64,000 nucleotides of DNA from NCBI GenBank assembly GCA_023251535.1, contig JAHEYP010000002.1:1-64000 (forward strand), written 5' to 3'. Origin of the DNA: Bacteroidota bacterium (GTDB lineage Bacteria > Bacteroidota > Bacteroidia > AKYH767-A > OLB10). Each line of letters begins with the position of its first letter. The first letter of the stretch is position 1. Positions 1 to 8,496 of this stretch are shown piece by piece. Below the pieces are notes generated by a model, which was not told the origin of the DNA, did no database searches, and worked only from the letters and a program-made list of their open reading frames with translations. The translations under genes were made by a program, and so were the position numbers.

Positions 1-1
1 A

Positions 2-1354
2 GGACCACGGTCAGGAATAATGTGGGAATGCTTTTTTGCCGGCAATAATTATTCAGGTGATCTTCCATTAAACTATTATAGCGTATATAGCGGTGCAGTG
101 GTAAATTATATTGATGTTAGTATTGCAAAAGAAATAAACAGCAATGTTATTCATGCCTTAGCTGTTTTTTCGGTTAATTCTATTTATGGAAACCAATGGT
201 TGTTGGAAGATTTTATTTGGAACGGCTCAGCATTTATTTCAAATCCTTCAATTCCTCAGTGGAGCATAGCTTACGGAAATTTTGGAACTACCATACATAT
301 TGATGCTAATACCAATGGCGAGTTTATTGTGGTGTATGATGATGCTGGAGGAAATTTGTATCACATTACAGGAAATTTAGCGGGTGGTGTGAATTTGCTT
401 TCTTTGTATTCAGATCAAGTAAATTCAACTTTTCCTGATGTAACACTATCACATGACATCTTTGGTAATAGCTATGTTTATGAATCTGCAATTATTTCTG
501 GAAAATTAACAATAAATGAAGATCAATTTTCAGCAGTATCAACATCATCATTTTCATTTTTTTCCCAAATAAATAATTTTGGGGTAATAGTTAACAGACC
601 AAGAATATCAAGTCCGAATTCATTCGGCGGATCCTATGAATATGAGGTGGTATATGAAGCTACTAACAATGCGCGTACCTATTATGAAATTAGAGGATAC
701 AACAATGCTGCAGCATTTGGGTTCAGGTATAATATAGGGTCATTCGTACCTGGAGGAAATACAACTTCGGTTCCTAATCATCATCCTGTTGTGTCTTACG
801 ACCAATATAACAACGTAAATGTGGGATGGGTATTAGACAATTCTACCGGAGCAATTTCAGGAGCGTTTCAATCACATTATCCAATTGTAGTTCCTTGCGA
901 CAACACAGGAACACCAACTGTTTCTACATACTGGGAAACACCACGAGCAGGAGCCAATTTCGGCAACTATTTTAGCATTCCTTATTTAGCTCTATCAGGG
1001 CGACATTCATTCACATTTGACAAAACATTTGTATCAACTTATAGTCAAACGAATACAGATTTTTTAACAAAATGGGCTTCAATAAATAGCTCAAGTAGTT
1101 TGAAAATAGCCAATGTAAAAAACACTGTTACAAGCAACTTGCAAACCTTTATCCAAACTGCCGATCCCTTTAGTAAATACAAAACTACTATTTGGAATAC
1201 TGAAGGTCGAGAGGTATCTAGTCGTTATTTAAACTTAAGTGAAATAGAAAATTTCATCAAATCAAATTTAGATGAATTGCCCATCGGCATCTATTTCACC
1301 CGTTTAATTAACGACAAAAACCAAACTGTTTTCGCAGGAAAAATAAGCAATTAA
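2..1354 (+). CDS. T9SS-secreted protein, 5' truncated by window edge
   Basis: Extracellular or cell-surface protein of unknown function. The frame is already open at base 2 with no stop before the first ATG at 20, so the true start and signal peptide lie outside the window. The visible ~450 residues are rich in Asn, Ser, Thr and aromatics and contain beta-strand-like stretches, typical of secreted Bacteroidota proteins. The last ~75 residues (TIWNTEGREVSS... then ELPIGIYFTRL) resemble a divergent T9SS type A sorting domain, which would direct export across the outer membrane. A strong hairpin follows the stop. No catalytic motif was recognised. Confidence 0.7.
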   Translation, partial: GPRSGIMWECFFAGNNYSGDLPLNYYSVYSGAVVNYIDVSIAKEINSNVIHALAVFSVNSIYGNQWLLEDFIWNGSAFISNPSIPQWSIAYGNFGTTIHIDANTNGEFIVVYDDAGGNLYHITGNLAGGVNLLSLYSDQVNSTFPDVTLSHDIFGNSYVYESAIISGKLTINEDQFSAVSTSSFSFFSQINNFGVIVNRPRISSPNSFGGSYEYEVVYEATNNARTYYEIRGYNNAAAFGFRYNIGSFVPGGNTTSVPNHHPVVSYDQYNNVNVGWVLDNSTGAISGAFQSHYPIVVPCDNTGTPTVSTYWETPRAGANFGNYFSIPYLALSGRHSFTFDKTFVSTYSQTNTDFLTKWASINSSSSLKIANVKNTVTSNLQTFIQTADPFSKYKTTIWNTEGREVSSRYLNLSEIENFIKSNLDELPIGIYFTRLINDKNQTVFAGKISN

Positions 1355-1366
1355 TAATGTTAATCA

Positions 1367-1401
1367 CAGGCTACTGTAATTTTACGGTAGCCTGAAAATT
1401 T
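1367..1401 (+). terminator. Rho-independent terminator after first T9SS gene
   Basis: CAGGCTAC at 1367 pairs with GTAGCCTG ending at 1394, the stem extends inward through GTAA/TTAC, and AAAATTTTT follows. It sits between two same-strand genes, so the second gene probably needs its own promoter. Confidence 0.75.
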
Positions 1402-1409
1402 TTACAACT

Positions 1410-3116
1410 ATGAAACGCTCTATATTAGCAATAATTGTTGCTGTTATATATATGCCAATTTTCTCTAACGCTCAAATATTTGAAATCATTAAAGACAAAG
1501 CGATTGGAACTGTTGGTCATGAATTCTTCCCATCATTAATAGCAATAAACGATCATGAGTTGATTATGGCTTGTCGTACGGATTGTGATATTGATGGTGA
1601 TAAAACAGATCCTATATGCGATGACATAACCCAACCAATAAGATCAGATATCTGGTTGGTTAAAATGGATACTGCTCTTAATATTATTTGGGATAAAAGT
1701 ATCGGAGGTGCGTATACCGAATCTGAGTCTAAGCTGACTTTCGATTCCATTAGCGGGCACATTTTTATTGCGAGCACATCCATTTCAGATTCTTCATGCG
1801 ACAAATCATCCAATAGTTTTGGAAATATCTCAGATTTTTGGGTTGTTGAATTGGATACTGCCGGCAATATTTTAAGTGATCATCGATATGGTGGATTAGA
1901 TGAAGAAGCATGGCCAACTTTAGTATTTCTTCCGAATCGAAAGCGCTTTATCTGTGGATATAGTAAATCATCTATCGGAGGAGACAAAACATCTGCAAAC
2001 CACAGTATACAAAGCGACTTTTGGGTAATCAAAACCGATTCGATTGGTCAAATGATTTGGGATAAATCATATGGAGGAACAGGAGTTGAAAATGGATTAT
2101 CAGGAGACCACTTAAATTCTCCAAATACAATTCATTATGACCCATACAATAAGGGATTTACAATCATAGGAATGACAAATAGTCCTCAAAATGGTGACAT
2201 ATCATTTCCACCTATACCGACTTTTCAAAATTCGCCAAATTTATGGCTTGCAAAATTCGACTCATCCGGCAATAAAATATGGGACAAAAGATATTTAGGC
2301 TTAATGGATAGCTATATAACCTCACTACCATTGGACTCTGGAAAATTTTTGATTGCCACTCACGGAATATCAGGTTTCGATATGACAGATAGCAACAAAA
2401 TAGCAGGAAAACCAAATATTTGGATAGTCAAAATTGATTCAACAGGGAACAAAATTTGGGATCGTTTTTATGGAGGAAGCGGTGGAATAGTGAATGGGAT
2501 TGGAGGAACCGATAGATGGCCTTCTCAAATAGAAAAGTCAATTGATGGAGGGTATTTAATTGCCGCGACAACTAATAATGACATTGGCTATGATATATCA
2601 GAGCCAACATATGGAGGATTAGATTATTGGTTATTTAATATTGATGAAAACGGGAATAAGCTTTGGGACAAACGTTTTGGTGGTTCAAAAAACGATGTTT
2701 GTGCCGGTTTTTTACAAATGCCGGATTCATCAATATATATTTATGGATATTCAGATGCCGGTGGTGTAACAAGCATGAAAACCGATTCAGGTCATTTTTA
2801 TCAAGACATTTGGATTGTCCATTTCAAATACCATGATACCACCACTGTAACTTCTGTAAATTCCAATTTCGAGTTTGAACAGGGGATAAAACTTTTCCCT
2901 AATCCTGCAAACAATTTCTGCACCGTACAGTCGAGCAAAGAGCGCATCAACAGTGTATTAGTTTATAATACTGTTGGAGAGTTAATCGATGAAATTAGGT
3001 CGCCTTCGGCTACAAGTATTCAAATACCTCTGGCTTCTTATGCTCCGGGCTTGTATTTTGCAACAATAAAAAGTGCGAATTATAAAGTCACCAAGAAAAT
3101 GGTGGTGTCGAAGTAA
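1410..3116 (+). CDS. T9SS type A sorting domain protein with WDKxxGG repeats
   Basis: Predicted secreted, surface-attached repeat protein of 568 residues. An N-terminal signal peptide (residues 1-21, ending SNAQ) is followed by repeated units in which a strand ending in W(D)K is followed by a GG turn (WDKSIGG, WDKSYGG, WDRFYGG, WDKRFGG) and by FWVxxxDxxGN segments. This spacing fits a beta-propeller-like fold. The last ~75 residues (KLFPNPANNF... LYFATIKSANYKVTKKMVVSK) form a typical T9SS type A sorting domain with its PNPA motif. The start at 1410 is supported by the signal peptide. Ligand and role are not visible from the sequence. Confidence 0.85.
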   Translation: MKRSILAIIVAVIYMPIFSNAQIFEIIKDKAIGTVGHEFFPSLIAINDHELIMACRTDCDIDGDKTDPICDDITQPIRSDIWLVKMDTALNIIWDKSIGGAYTESESKLTFDSISGHIFIASTSISDSSCDKSSNSFGNISDFWVVELDTAGNILSDHRYGGLDEEAWPTLVFLPNRKRFICGYSKSSIGGDKTSANHSIQSDFWVIKTDSIGQMIWDKSYGGTGVENGLSGDHLNSPNTIHYDPYNKGFTIIGMTNSPQNGDISFPPIPTFQNSPNLWLAKFDSSGNKIWDKRYLGLMDSYITSLPLDSGKFLIATHGISGFDMTDSNKIAGKPNIWIVKIDSTGNKIWDRFYGGSGGIVNGIGGTDRWPSQIEKSIDGGYLIAATTNNDIGYDISEPTYGGLDYWLFNIDENGNKLWDKRFGGSKNDVCAGFLQMPDSSIYIYGYSDAGGVTSMKTDSGHFYQDIWIVHFKYHDTTTVTSVNSNFEFEQGIKLFPNPANNFCTVQSSKERINSVLVYNTVGELIDEIRSPSATSIQIPLASYAPGLYFATIKSANYKVTKKMVVSK

Positions 3117-3180
3117 AAAATAGTATGGTTAATAGGTTTGAAAATCTGCCAATCCTGAAATTCCCTCTACGTCATTCCCA

Positions 3181-3420
3181 TTACTTCTTTCGCATAATCG
3201 AATATAGTCCAAATAGGGAAATGGTGGTCCACGAGGCTTCCAGAATTACGAATGGCCAATAATGGATGAGATAGCTGGCAAATCCCGCAATACCGGCTCC
3301 TATCGCATTTAATGCAGGATACCACTTATTGTCGGAGGGAAGCTTCCCCGATAAATTCAGGAAATAGGTCACCAGCAGTATGAAAACACCGGAAGCACCG
3401 ATTAAATCATTTAACGACAT
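3181..3420 (-). CDS. Small CBU_0592-like membrane protein
   Basis: A 79-residue inner-membrane protein with about three hydrophobic segments (residues ~7-25, 38-53, 55-75). The pattern IGxxGVxxLLxxYxLN near the start, with a later W and a short basic tail (MRKK), resembles the CBU_0592 family of small membrane proteins of unknown function. It lies on the same strand as and downstream of the pnt operon, but a hairpin terminator separates them, so it may be transcribed only by readthrough or from its own promoter. Confidence 0.65.
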   Translation of the reverse strand: MSLNDLIGASGVFILLVTYFLNLSGKLPSDNKWYPALNAIGAGIAGFASYLIHYWPFVILEASWTTISLFGLYSIMRKK

Positions 3421-3446
3421 ATAATATTTGAGTTTAGTTTAAAATA

Positions 3447-3475
3447 AAAAGGCTGTCTAGTAATGACAGCCTTTT
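3447..3475 (-). terminator. Terminator of the pnt operon
   Basis: AAAAGGCTGTC (3447-3457) pairs with GACAGCCTTTT (3465-3475) around a 7-nt loop. On the minus strand the stem is followed by TTTTATTTT. It lies 22 bp past the end of pntB. Confidence 0.8.
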
Positions 3476-3497
3476 AGTTTTATCTAATAATGTCAAA

Positions 3498-4910
3498 TTA
3501 CATTGACTTTAATTCAGCTACTAATTTCGTTAACACATCTTTCGCATCGCCAAACAACATACTTGTTTTCGGATTGAAGAATAATTCGTTTTCAATTCCT
3601 GCATATCCTGCATTCATTGAACGTTTGTTAACGATGATATGTGTTGCGTTTTCTACATCTAAAATCGGCATTCCGTAGATAGGAGAGGAAGGATCATTGT
3701 GAGCCGCAGGATTTACTACGTCGTTCGCTCCAACTACTAATACCACATCGGTAGATGCAAACTCAGGATTGATATCTTCCATCTCTACTAATTTGTCGTA
3801 CGATACGTTCGACTCGGCAAGGAGTACGTTCATATGTCCCGGCATACGTCCCGCAACAGGGTGAATCGCATATTTAACAGTAACTCCACGTTCTTCTAAA
3901 ATTGTTTCTAATTCGTGAATTACGTGTTGTGCTTGTGCTACTGCTAATCCGTAACCCGGCACGATAATAACTTTCTTAGAGTAGTTCATCAACACAGCTG
4001 TATCAGATACGTTGATGTCTTTGATGCTTCCAGAAACTTCATGTCCTGCGCCTGCAGTATCGCCACCACCGAATGCTCCAAAGATTACATTGCTCAACGG
4101 ACGATTCATTGCTTTACACATGATCAACGTAAGTAATGTACCTGCAGATCCAACTAGGATACCACCCGTTAACATGATTTTATTATCGTAAAGGAATCCT
4201 CCGAAAGCAGCAGCTAATCCCGTAAACGAGTTCAACAATGAAATGACTACCGGCATATCGGCTCCGCCAATTGGAATGGTAAACAATACTCCGTAAACAA
4301 TTGCCACTGCAAATAAGCCATACAATAAAACTGAATTTTCAGGTGAGTTGTAAACCATCCATACTCCGTATGCGATCGTTAAGATCATCACTACAGTATT
4401 CAAGATATTATAAGAAGGCAAACGAACCGGCTTTTTCATGGTTCCGTTAAGCTTCAAATAAGCGATCACTGAACCTGAGAAGGATACCGAACCGATAACC
4501 ATTCCTGCAATGATTGCAGAAAGAGCTCCGGGATTTCCTAGGTTATGGTGATATTCCATCAATCCGATTAATGCAGCACAAGCACCACCCATACCGTTAA
4601 ACATCGATACCAACTCGGGCATCTTTGTCATTTGTACGCGCTTCGCTGTTAACCAACCAATGATGGTTCCTACGATAATTGCTCCGAAGATTAAAGCGTA
4701 AACTAATCCTGAAACAGTATAGTCGGGATTCACCACTCCGTTTTCTTTCTTCTCGAATAAAAAGATAGTTCCGAGGATGGCAAGCGTCATTCCCGCCGCT
4801 CCAATAAGGTTTCCTTTTCTGGCTGTCTTCGGATTCCCCATCATTTTTAGTCCGACGATGAAGGTAACCGAGCCGATTAGGTATGATATTTCGAGTAATG
4901 CACTCTTCAT
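3498..4910 (-). CDS. pntB: NAD(P) transhydrogenase subunit beta
   Basis: Membrane and NADP(H)-binding subunit of the proton-translocating transhydrogenase, which transfers hydride from NADH to NADP+ using the proton gradient. At 470 residues it has the family's usual length. The first ~270 residues hold about nine hydrophobic segments (domain II). The C-terminal ~190 residues form domain III, with VPGYGLAVAQAQ as the nucleotide-binding Gly-rich loop and VVGANDVVNPAA as the conserved NADP-contact motif. It is the last gene of the pntA1, four-helix-bundle gene, pntA2, pntB run on the minus strand, 40 bp after pntA2, and is closed by a terminator. Confidence 0.97.
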   Translation of the reverse strand: MKSALLEISYLIGSVTFIVGLKMMGNPKTARKGNLIGAAGMTLAILGTIFLFEKKENGVVNPDYTVSGLVYALIFGAIIVGTIIGWLTAKRVQMTKMPELVSMFNGMGGACAALIGLMEYHHNLGNPGALSAIIAGMVIGSVSFSGSVIAYLKLNGTMKKPVRLPSYNILNTVVMILTIAYGVWMVYNSPENSVLLYGLFAVAIVYGVLFTIPIGGADMPVVISLLNSFTGLAAAFGGFLYDNKIMLTGGILVGSAGTLLTLIMCKAMNRPLSNVIFGAFGGGDTAGAGHEVSGSIKDINVSDTAVLMNYSKKVIIVPGYGLAVAQAQHVIHELETILEERGVTVKYAIHPVAGRMPGHMNVLLAESNVSYDKLVEMEDINPEFASTDVVLVVGANDVVNPAAHNDPSSPIYGMPILDVENATHIIVNKRSMNAGYAGIENELFFNPKTSMLFGDAKDVLTKLVAELKSM

Positions 4911-4950
4911 AAATTTCTTAATTAAGGTAAACTGTAATAATTAATGGGGA

Positions 4951-5256
4951 TTATTTTTTCTTGAACATTTCAAGCATGCGGTCGGTTACTACGAATCCAC
5001 CAACAACGTTCAATGTTCCTAATAATACCGCCAATGTTCCTAACGCTAATGCAACAACATTGTCGGCATCAACATTTAACATTACATATATTGCTCCTAC
5101 GATTACAACCCCGTGAATAGCATTCGCGCCACTCATTAATGGAGTATGTAATACTGTTGGTACTCCGCCAATCACTTCAATTCCTACGAATATGCTCAAC
5201 ACTACGAAATAGATCATTTCGCGGTGGTTTGAGATAAGTTCTAGTATTTGTTCCAT
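4951..5256 (-). CDS. pntA2: NAD(P) transhydrogenase alpha, membrane part (PntA C-terminal half)
   Basis: A 101-residue membrane protein equivalent to the C-terminal membrane segment of E. coli PntA. It has about three membrane helices after an amphipathic N-terminus, with the family-typical GVPTVLHTPLMSGANAIHG stretch at residues 31-49. In many bacteria PntA is split into a soluble NAD-binding gene and this short membrane gene, as here. It lies 40 bp before pntB, but is separated from its pntA1 partner by ~570 bp containing an unrelated gene. Confidence 0.95.
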   Translation of the reverse strand: MEQILELISNHREMIYFVVLSIFVGIEVIGGVPTVLHTPLMSGANAIHGVVIVGAIYVMLNVDADNVVALALGTLAVLLGTLNVVGGFVVTDRMLEMFKKK

Positions 5257-5284
5257 GTGTATATTTTGATTCTTTATTGGTAAA

Positions 5285-5323
5285 TTAATGAATGACTGAA
5301 TTAATGAATGACTGAATGTTGGG
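5285..5323. repeat. TGAATGACTGAATG-type repeat, left arm
   Basis: Two near copies of TTAATGAATGACTGAA in tandem, ending in TGTTGGG. A related tract in opposite orientation lies at 5771-5830 (beginning CCCCAACATT), so the four-helix-bundle gene is bracketed by inverted copies. Confidence 0.7.
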
Positions 5324-5331
5324 TTCTCGGT

Positions 5332-5727
5332 TCAATTTTGATATCTATCTCCGAATGTACTTCTAGATGTCGCTAAAATTGCAGTAATTTCTTTTGATTC
5401 TTTAATTAGGTGATTTATTTCTTCAGTTACTTCAATTTCAGCTTCTTTTATTACTTCAAGCCATAAGTTTGTTTCATCTATCTCTTCAACAACGATACTC
5501 AATTTTGAAAAGAATTCATTATTTGATCTCGATCTGCATACTGCTCTGTAATTTGAGGCTACTGATGTAGCTGAACGAATCATTTGTTGCTTGATTATAT
5601 AGGTTACATAATCATTTTTTATTGTTCGGCTAAATTTTATGACTTCAACCGCTAGTCTTTTTGTTCGATCTTGCATTTGATTTGCAAAATCAACTTTAGC
5701 TTTTGTGCTTTTGTTTTCTTGATTCAT
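5332..5727 (-). CDS. Four helix bundle protein (IVS-type, TIGR02436-like)
   Basis: A 131-residue, all-helical protein matching the four-helix-bundle family first described from proteins encoded in 23S rRNA intervening sequences. Diagnostic features are FSRTIKN, QMIRSATSVASNYR with the conserved RS.TSV.NY.E/A core at residues ~50-62, and EEIDETNLWLEVI. Members form homopentamers in solved structures; their role is unclear. Here it is not in an rRNA gene but inside the pnt operon, between the two halves of pntA, and bracketed by inverted TGAATGACTGAATG-type tracts. That arrangement suggests insertion of a repeat-bounded cassette. It is in the same orientation as the operon, so it is probably co-transcribed. 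Confidence 0.88.
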   Translation of the reverse strand: MNQENKSTKAKVDFANQMQDRTKRLAVEVIKFSRTIKNDYVTYIIKQQMIRSATSVASNYRAVCRSRSNNEFFSKLSIVVEEIDETNLWLEVIKEAEIEVTEEINHLIKESKEITAILATSRSTFGDRYQN

Positions 5728-5770
5728 TGGAAAGGGGGTTTATAAAAAGTATTTTAAACACTAATCATTT

Positions 5771-5830
5771 CCCCAACATTCAATCATTCAGTCATTCAAT
5801 CATTCAGTCATTTATTTCATTCAGTCATTT
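5771..5830. repeat. CATTCAATCATTCAGT-type repeat, right arm
   Basis: Starts CCCCAACATT and continues as alternating TCATTCAA and TCATTCAG units followed by two copies of TCATTTATTTCA up to the pntA1 stop codon. It is the inverted counterpart of 5285-5323. Confidence 0.7.
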
Positions 5831-6932
5831 ATTTCAATTTCTGACCTTGGTGCGTAATCAACGATCCTTTTGTGATTTCTTCATCCATTTCCCACTTGAA
5901 GCCATCTTTTGTAGCGAGGTGTAAAAGGAATGTTTGAATGTTTTTTGCGTATAAGTCGGATGCATTTAATGGTAGAAGGGAAGGGATGTTCGATTCTCCG
6001 ATAATGGTCACTCCGTGTTTTACTACTGTTTTGTTTACTTCACTTAACACGCAGTTTCCGCCTTGTTCTACTGCCATGTCCACAATTACTGATCCGAAGC
6101 GCATGCTTTTTACCATGTCTTCGGTGACTAATACCGGTGCTTTGCGTCCCGGGATTAATGCTGTGGTGATAACGATGTCGGCTTCCGATACATGTTTCGC
6201 AACTAATTCTTGTTGGTTTTTAAGGAATTCTTCCGATACTCCTTTCACATATCCACCTTCTATCTTGATAGATGCATCACCTTTTACCATGATGAATTTA
6301 CCACCCAATGATTCTACTTGTTCTTTGGTCTCTGGACGAATATCGGTTACTTCTACAATTGCACCTAAACGCTTCGCTGTCGCAATAGCTTGTAATCCAG
6401 CAACACCGGCGCCGAAGATTACCACCTTCGATGGCTTAATCGTCCCTGCAGCTGTCATTAGAAGGGGGAAGATTTTTCCTAAGGTGTTGGCAGCAAGAAT
6501 TACCGACTTATATCCAGCAAGGTTGGCTTGAGAACTAAGAGCGTCCATTTTCTGTGCACGAGAAATACGCGGAATCGCATCTACTGAAAATGCTGAAATG
6601 CCTTTCGCAGCACATGCATCCACTAACTCGGGATTCGTTGCAGCCCACATGAACGATAATAATACCGCCCCACTTTTCATTCCGCCGATTTCGGCAGTTG
6701 AAGGTGCATTAACTTTTAAAATTACATCTGAGTTTGCGTAAAGCTTGTTGACATCGCTTTCGAGGGTCGCACCCGCCGCCACATATTGGTCGTCGGAAAA
6801 ATAGGAACTAAGTCCTGCACCCGCTTCTATGTTTACCGAAAAGCCCGCTTTAATCAGTTGCTCGGCAACGACAGGGGTAATGGCTACTCTTTTTTCAAAT
6901 TCTTTGGTTTCTTTCGGAACTCCTATCAGCAT
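5829..6932 (-). CDS. pntA1: NAD(P) transhydrogenase alpha, NAD-binding part
   Basis: Soluble NAD(H)-binding domain I of transhydrogenase, 367 residues, the normal length for the split form. Seen: N-terminal GVPKETKEFEKRVAITP, typical of the alanine dehydrogenase/PNT family, and the Rossmann loop FGAGVAGLQAIATAKRLGA followed by VEVTDIRPE around residues 170-200. It works with PntA2 and PntB in the inner membrane to make NADPH. As first gene of the operon it carries the promoter region; its leader (6933-6990) contains a small palindrome. Confidence 0.97.
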   Translation of the reverse strand: MLIGVPKETKEFEKRVAITPVVAEQLIKAGFSVNIEAGAGLSSYFSDDQYVAAGATLESDVNKLYANSDVILKVNAPSTAEIGGMKSGAVLLSFMWAATNPELVDACAAKGISAFSVDAIPRISRAQKMDALSSQANLAGYKSVILAANTLGKIFPLLMTAAGTIKPSKVVIFGAGVAGLQAIATAKRLGAIVEVTDIRPETKEQVESLGGKFIMVKGDASIKIEGGYVKGVSEEFLKNQQELVAKHVSEADIVITTALIPGRKAPVLVTEDMVKSMRFGSVIVDMAVEQGGNCVLSEVNKTVVKHGVTIIGESNIPSLLPLNASDLYAKNIQTFLLHLATKDGFKWEMDEEITKGSLITHQGQKLK

Positions 6933-6960
6933 AATCGATGAATAAGGATTAATAAATAAA

Positions 6961-6977
6961 TAACCGTAGTTCGGTTA
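6961..6977 (-). promoter_or_regulatory. Palindrome in the pnt operon leader
   Basis: TAACCG-TAGTT-CGGTTA is a 6-bp inverted repeat 29 bp upstream of the pntA1 start. It could be an operator half-site pair or a leader hairpin. No regulator is identified. Confidence 0.35.
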
Positions 6978-7292
6978 CGGGTGCAAAGGAAACTAAAATC
7001 AACGATTTTTGGGGTGATATTCTACCATGTTTCGTGAGATTTATGTCACAATGAAATCATTTATTAAATTATTGATGAGCTTGAGTTTTTTAATGTTTGG
7101 TTTGAAATTATATGTTATTTAATTTAAAATGTTTAAAAACAGATTATTACAGTAATTAACTTAAAGTAATGCTTTACATGCTGATTTTAACCCTTATAAT
7201 GACTTTTAGCAGTGATGTCGAAATATTTATTCCCGATTATATTTTTTAGGTTGCTTTAGTTTTACGATTTTTGTTGAGTAATATTCACTCGA
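6978..7292. other. Divergent intergenic region, pntA1 and hypothetical gene
   Basis: About 315 bp of A+T-rich sequence between divergently transcribed genes. It must contain promoters for both, but no clean -33/-7 pair stands out; TTCCTTTG on the minus strand near 6983-6990 is one mismatch from TAnnTTTG. No reading frame or RNA gene is seen. Confidence 0.5.
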
Positions 7293-7634
7293 ATGGCCAA
7301 GTTTACTCCCGCATTTCTGAAAAAATTGGAAGACCTCTTGAAAGAGCAAGGCTACGACGTACGCTATGAAAAGGGTAATTTTAAGTCGGGGTTTTGTGTG
7401 CTGGAGGATAAGAAAGTGGTGGTTATCAATAAGTTCTCGACATTGGAAAGCCGAATTCAGGCTTTAACCGAGATTATTGTTTCACTTACAAAAGGCGGAC
7501 AAATTAACGCTGATTTGAGATCGGTGGGATTGAAAAATCCGATGGTTGATTCTGCTTCCGATGCTGAAATTGAATTCGACGCACCTGAATCGACCGACGT
7601 TCCTTCTGAAGAATCATCAAATACTGGAGAGTAA
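7293..7634 (+). CDS. Hypothetical protein, 113 aa
   Basis: A small soluble protein of unknown function with a globular N-terminal ~80 residues (LKKLEDLLKEQGYDVRYEKG at 10-29, then a beta-rich FCVLEDKKVVVINKF) and an acidic, low-complexity tail (SDAEIEFDAPESTDVPSEES). No signal peptide or membrane segment. It is separated by 4 nt from the metallo-beta-lactamase-fold gene that follows, so the two are probably co-transcribed and perhaps co-translated. I do not recognise a named family. Confidence 0.75.
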   Translation: MAKFTPAFLKKLEDLLKEQGYDVRYEKGNFKSGFCVLEDKKVVVINKFSTLESRIQALTEIIVSLTKGGQINADLRSVGLKNPMVDSASDAEIEFDAPESTDVPSEESSNTGE

Positions 7635-7638
7635 AAAA

Positions 7639-8409
7639 TTGGCACTAAAAGTTACATTTTTAGGGACGGGTACTTCGCAAGGTGTGCCAGTAATTGCTTG
7701 TGATTGTGAGGTTTGCACTTCGCTAGATCCTCGTGATAACCGATTACGTACTTCAATAATGGTTGAAGATGACTCAACAACCGTTGTTATTGATTCGGGT
7801 CCCGATTTCCGCCAGCAGCTATTACGCGCTAAAGTCAAAAAACTCGACGGCTTACTATTTACGCACGAACATAAAGATCATATTGCTGGTATGGATGATA
7901 TTCGTGCTTTCAACTATATCTGCCGACAACCCGTTGATATTTACGCTACTAAGCAAGTGCAATCGGCTTTAGAGCGAGAGTTTCATTATGCATTCGATGA
8001 GATTAAATATCCCGGAGTTCCTGAGTTAACTGTGCATACAATTGAAAATAAGCAGTTTAATATCGGAACTATTTCGTTTCTTCCCATTTTGGTAAAGCAC
8101 TTTAAGCTAGATGTTTTCGGATATCGAATTGGTGATTTTACCTATATCACTGATGCGAATTTTATATCTGATGACGAAATAGAAAAGATTAAAGGATCGA
8201 AAGTTTTAGTCATCAATGCTTTGCGTCGCGAGCCCCATGTATCGCATTTTACTTTAGACGAAGCCATTAAAATGATCGATCGCATTGCGCCCGAAAAGGC
8301 ATACTTGACGCATTTGAGTCACCAAATGGGCCGTCATGAAGACATAGCCAAAGAACTACCCTCATATATTGAATGTGCCTTCGACGGATTAGTCCTTAAT
8401 TTCGGATAA
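7639..8409 (+). CDS. MBL-fold metal-dependent hydrolase (PhnP-like)
   Basis: Metallo-beta-lactamase-fold hydrolase of ~256 residues. Seen: N-terminal VTFLGTGTSQGVPV, a CDCEVC pair of cysteines as in PhnP-type phosphodiesterases, the metal site THEHKDH (HxHxDH) around residues 75-81, and the later TDANFIS and HLSHQMGRH motifs. The family includes cyclic phosphodiesterases; the substrate here is unknown. The frame stays open upstream to an ATG at 7546 inside the previous gene, but conserved sequence begins only at LALKVTFLG, so I choose TTG at 7639, 4 nt after the upstream stop. Confidence 0.85.
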   Translation: MALKVTFLGTGTSQGVPVIACDCEVCTSLDPRDNRLRTSIMVEDDSTTVVIDSGPDFRQQLLRAKVKKLDGLLFTHEHKDHIAGMDDIRAFNYICRQPVDIYATKQVQSALEREFHYAFDEIKYPGVPELTVHTIENKQFNIGTISFLPILVKHFKLDVFGYRIGDFTYITDANFISDDEIEKIKGSKVLVINALRREPHVSHFTLDEAIKMIDRIAPEKAYLTHLSHQMGRHEDIAKELPSYIECAFDGLVLNFG

Positions 8410-8483
8410 CAATAATTCTCGACACATTCAGTTTTGTTAGAAATTCAGTGATATTTTAATAGGAAAAATCAGCTTTAACATCG

Positions 8484-8491
8484 TATCTTTG
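8484..8491 (+). promoter_or_regulatory. -7 element TATCTTTG of cmk
   Basis: TATCTTTG matches the Bacteroidota -7 consensus TAnnTTTG. Its last G is only 5 nt before the ATG at 8497, so transcription would begin at or next to the start codon. No TTTG at the expected -33 position is evident. Confidence 0.6.
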
Positions 8492-8496
8492 TGAAC

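Noticed and set aside
5938-6531. Open frame of 197 codons on the plus strand opposite pntA1
   Set aside because: Lies entirely antisense to a conserved gene and has no recognisable features.
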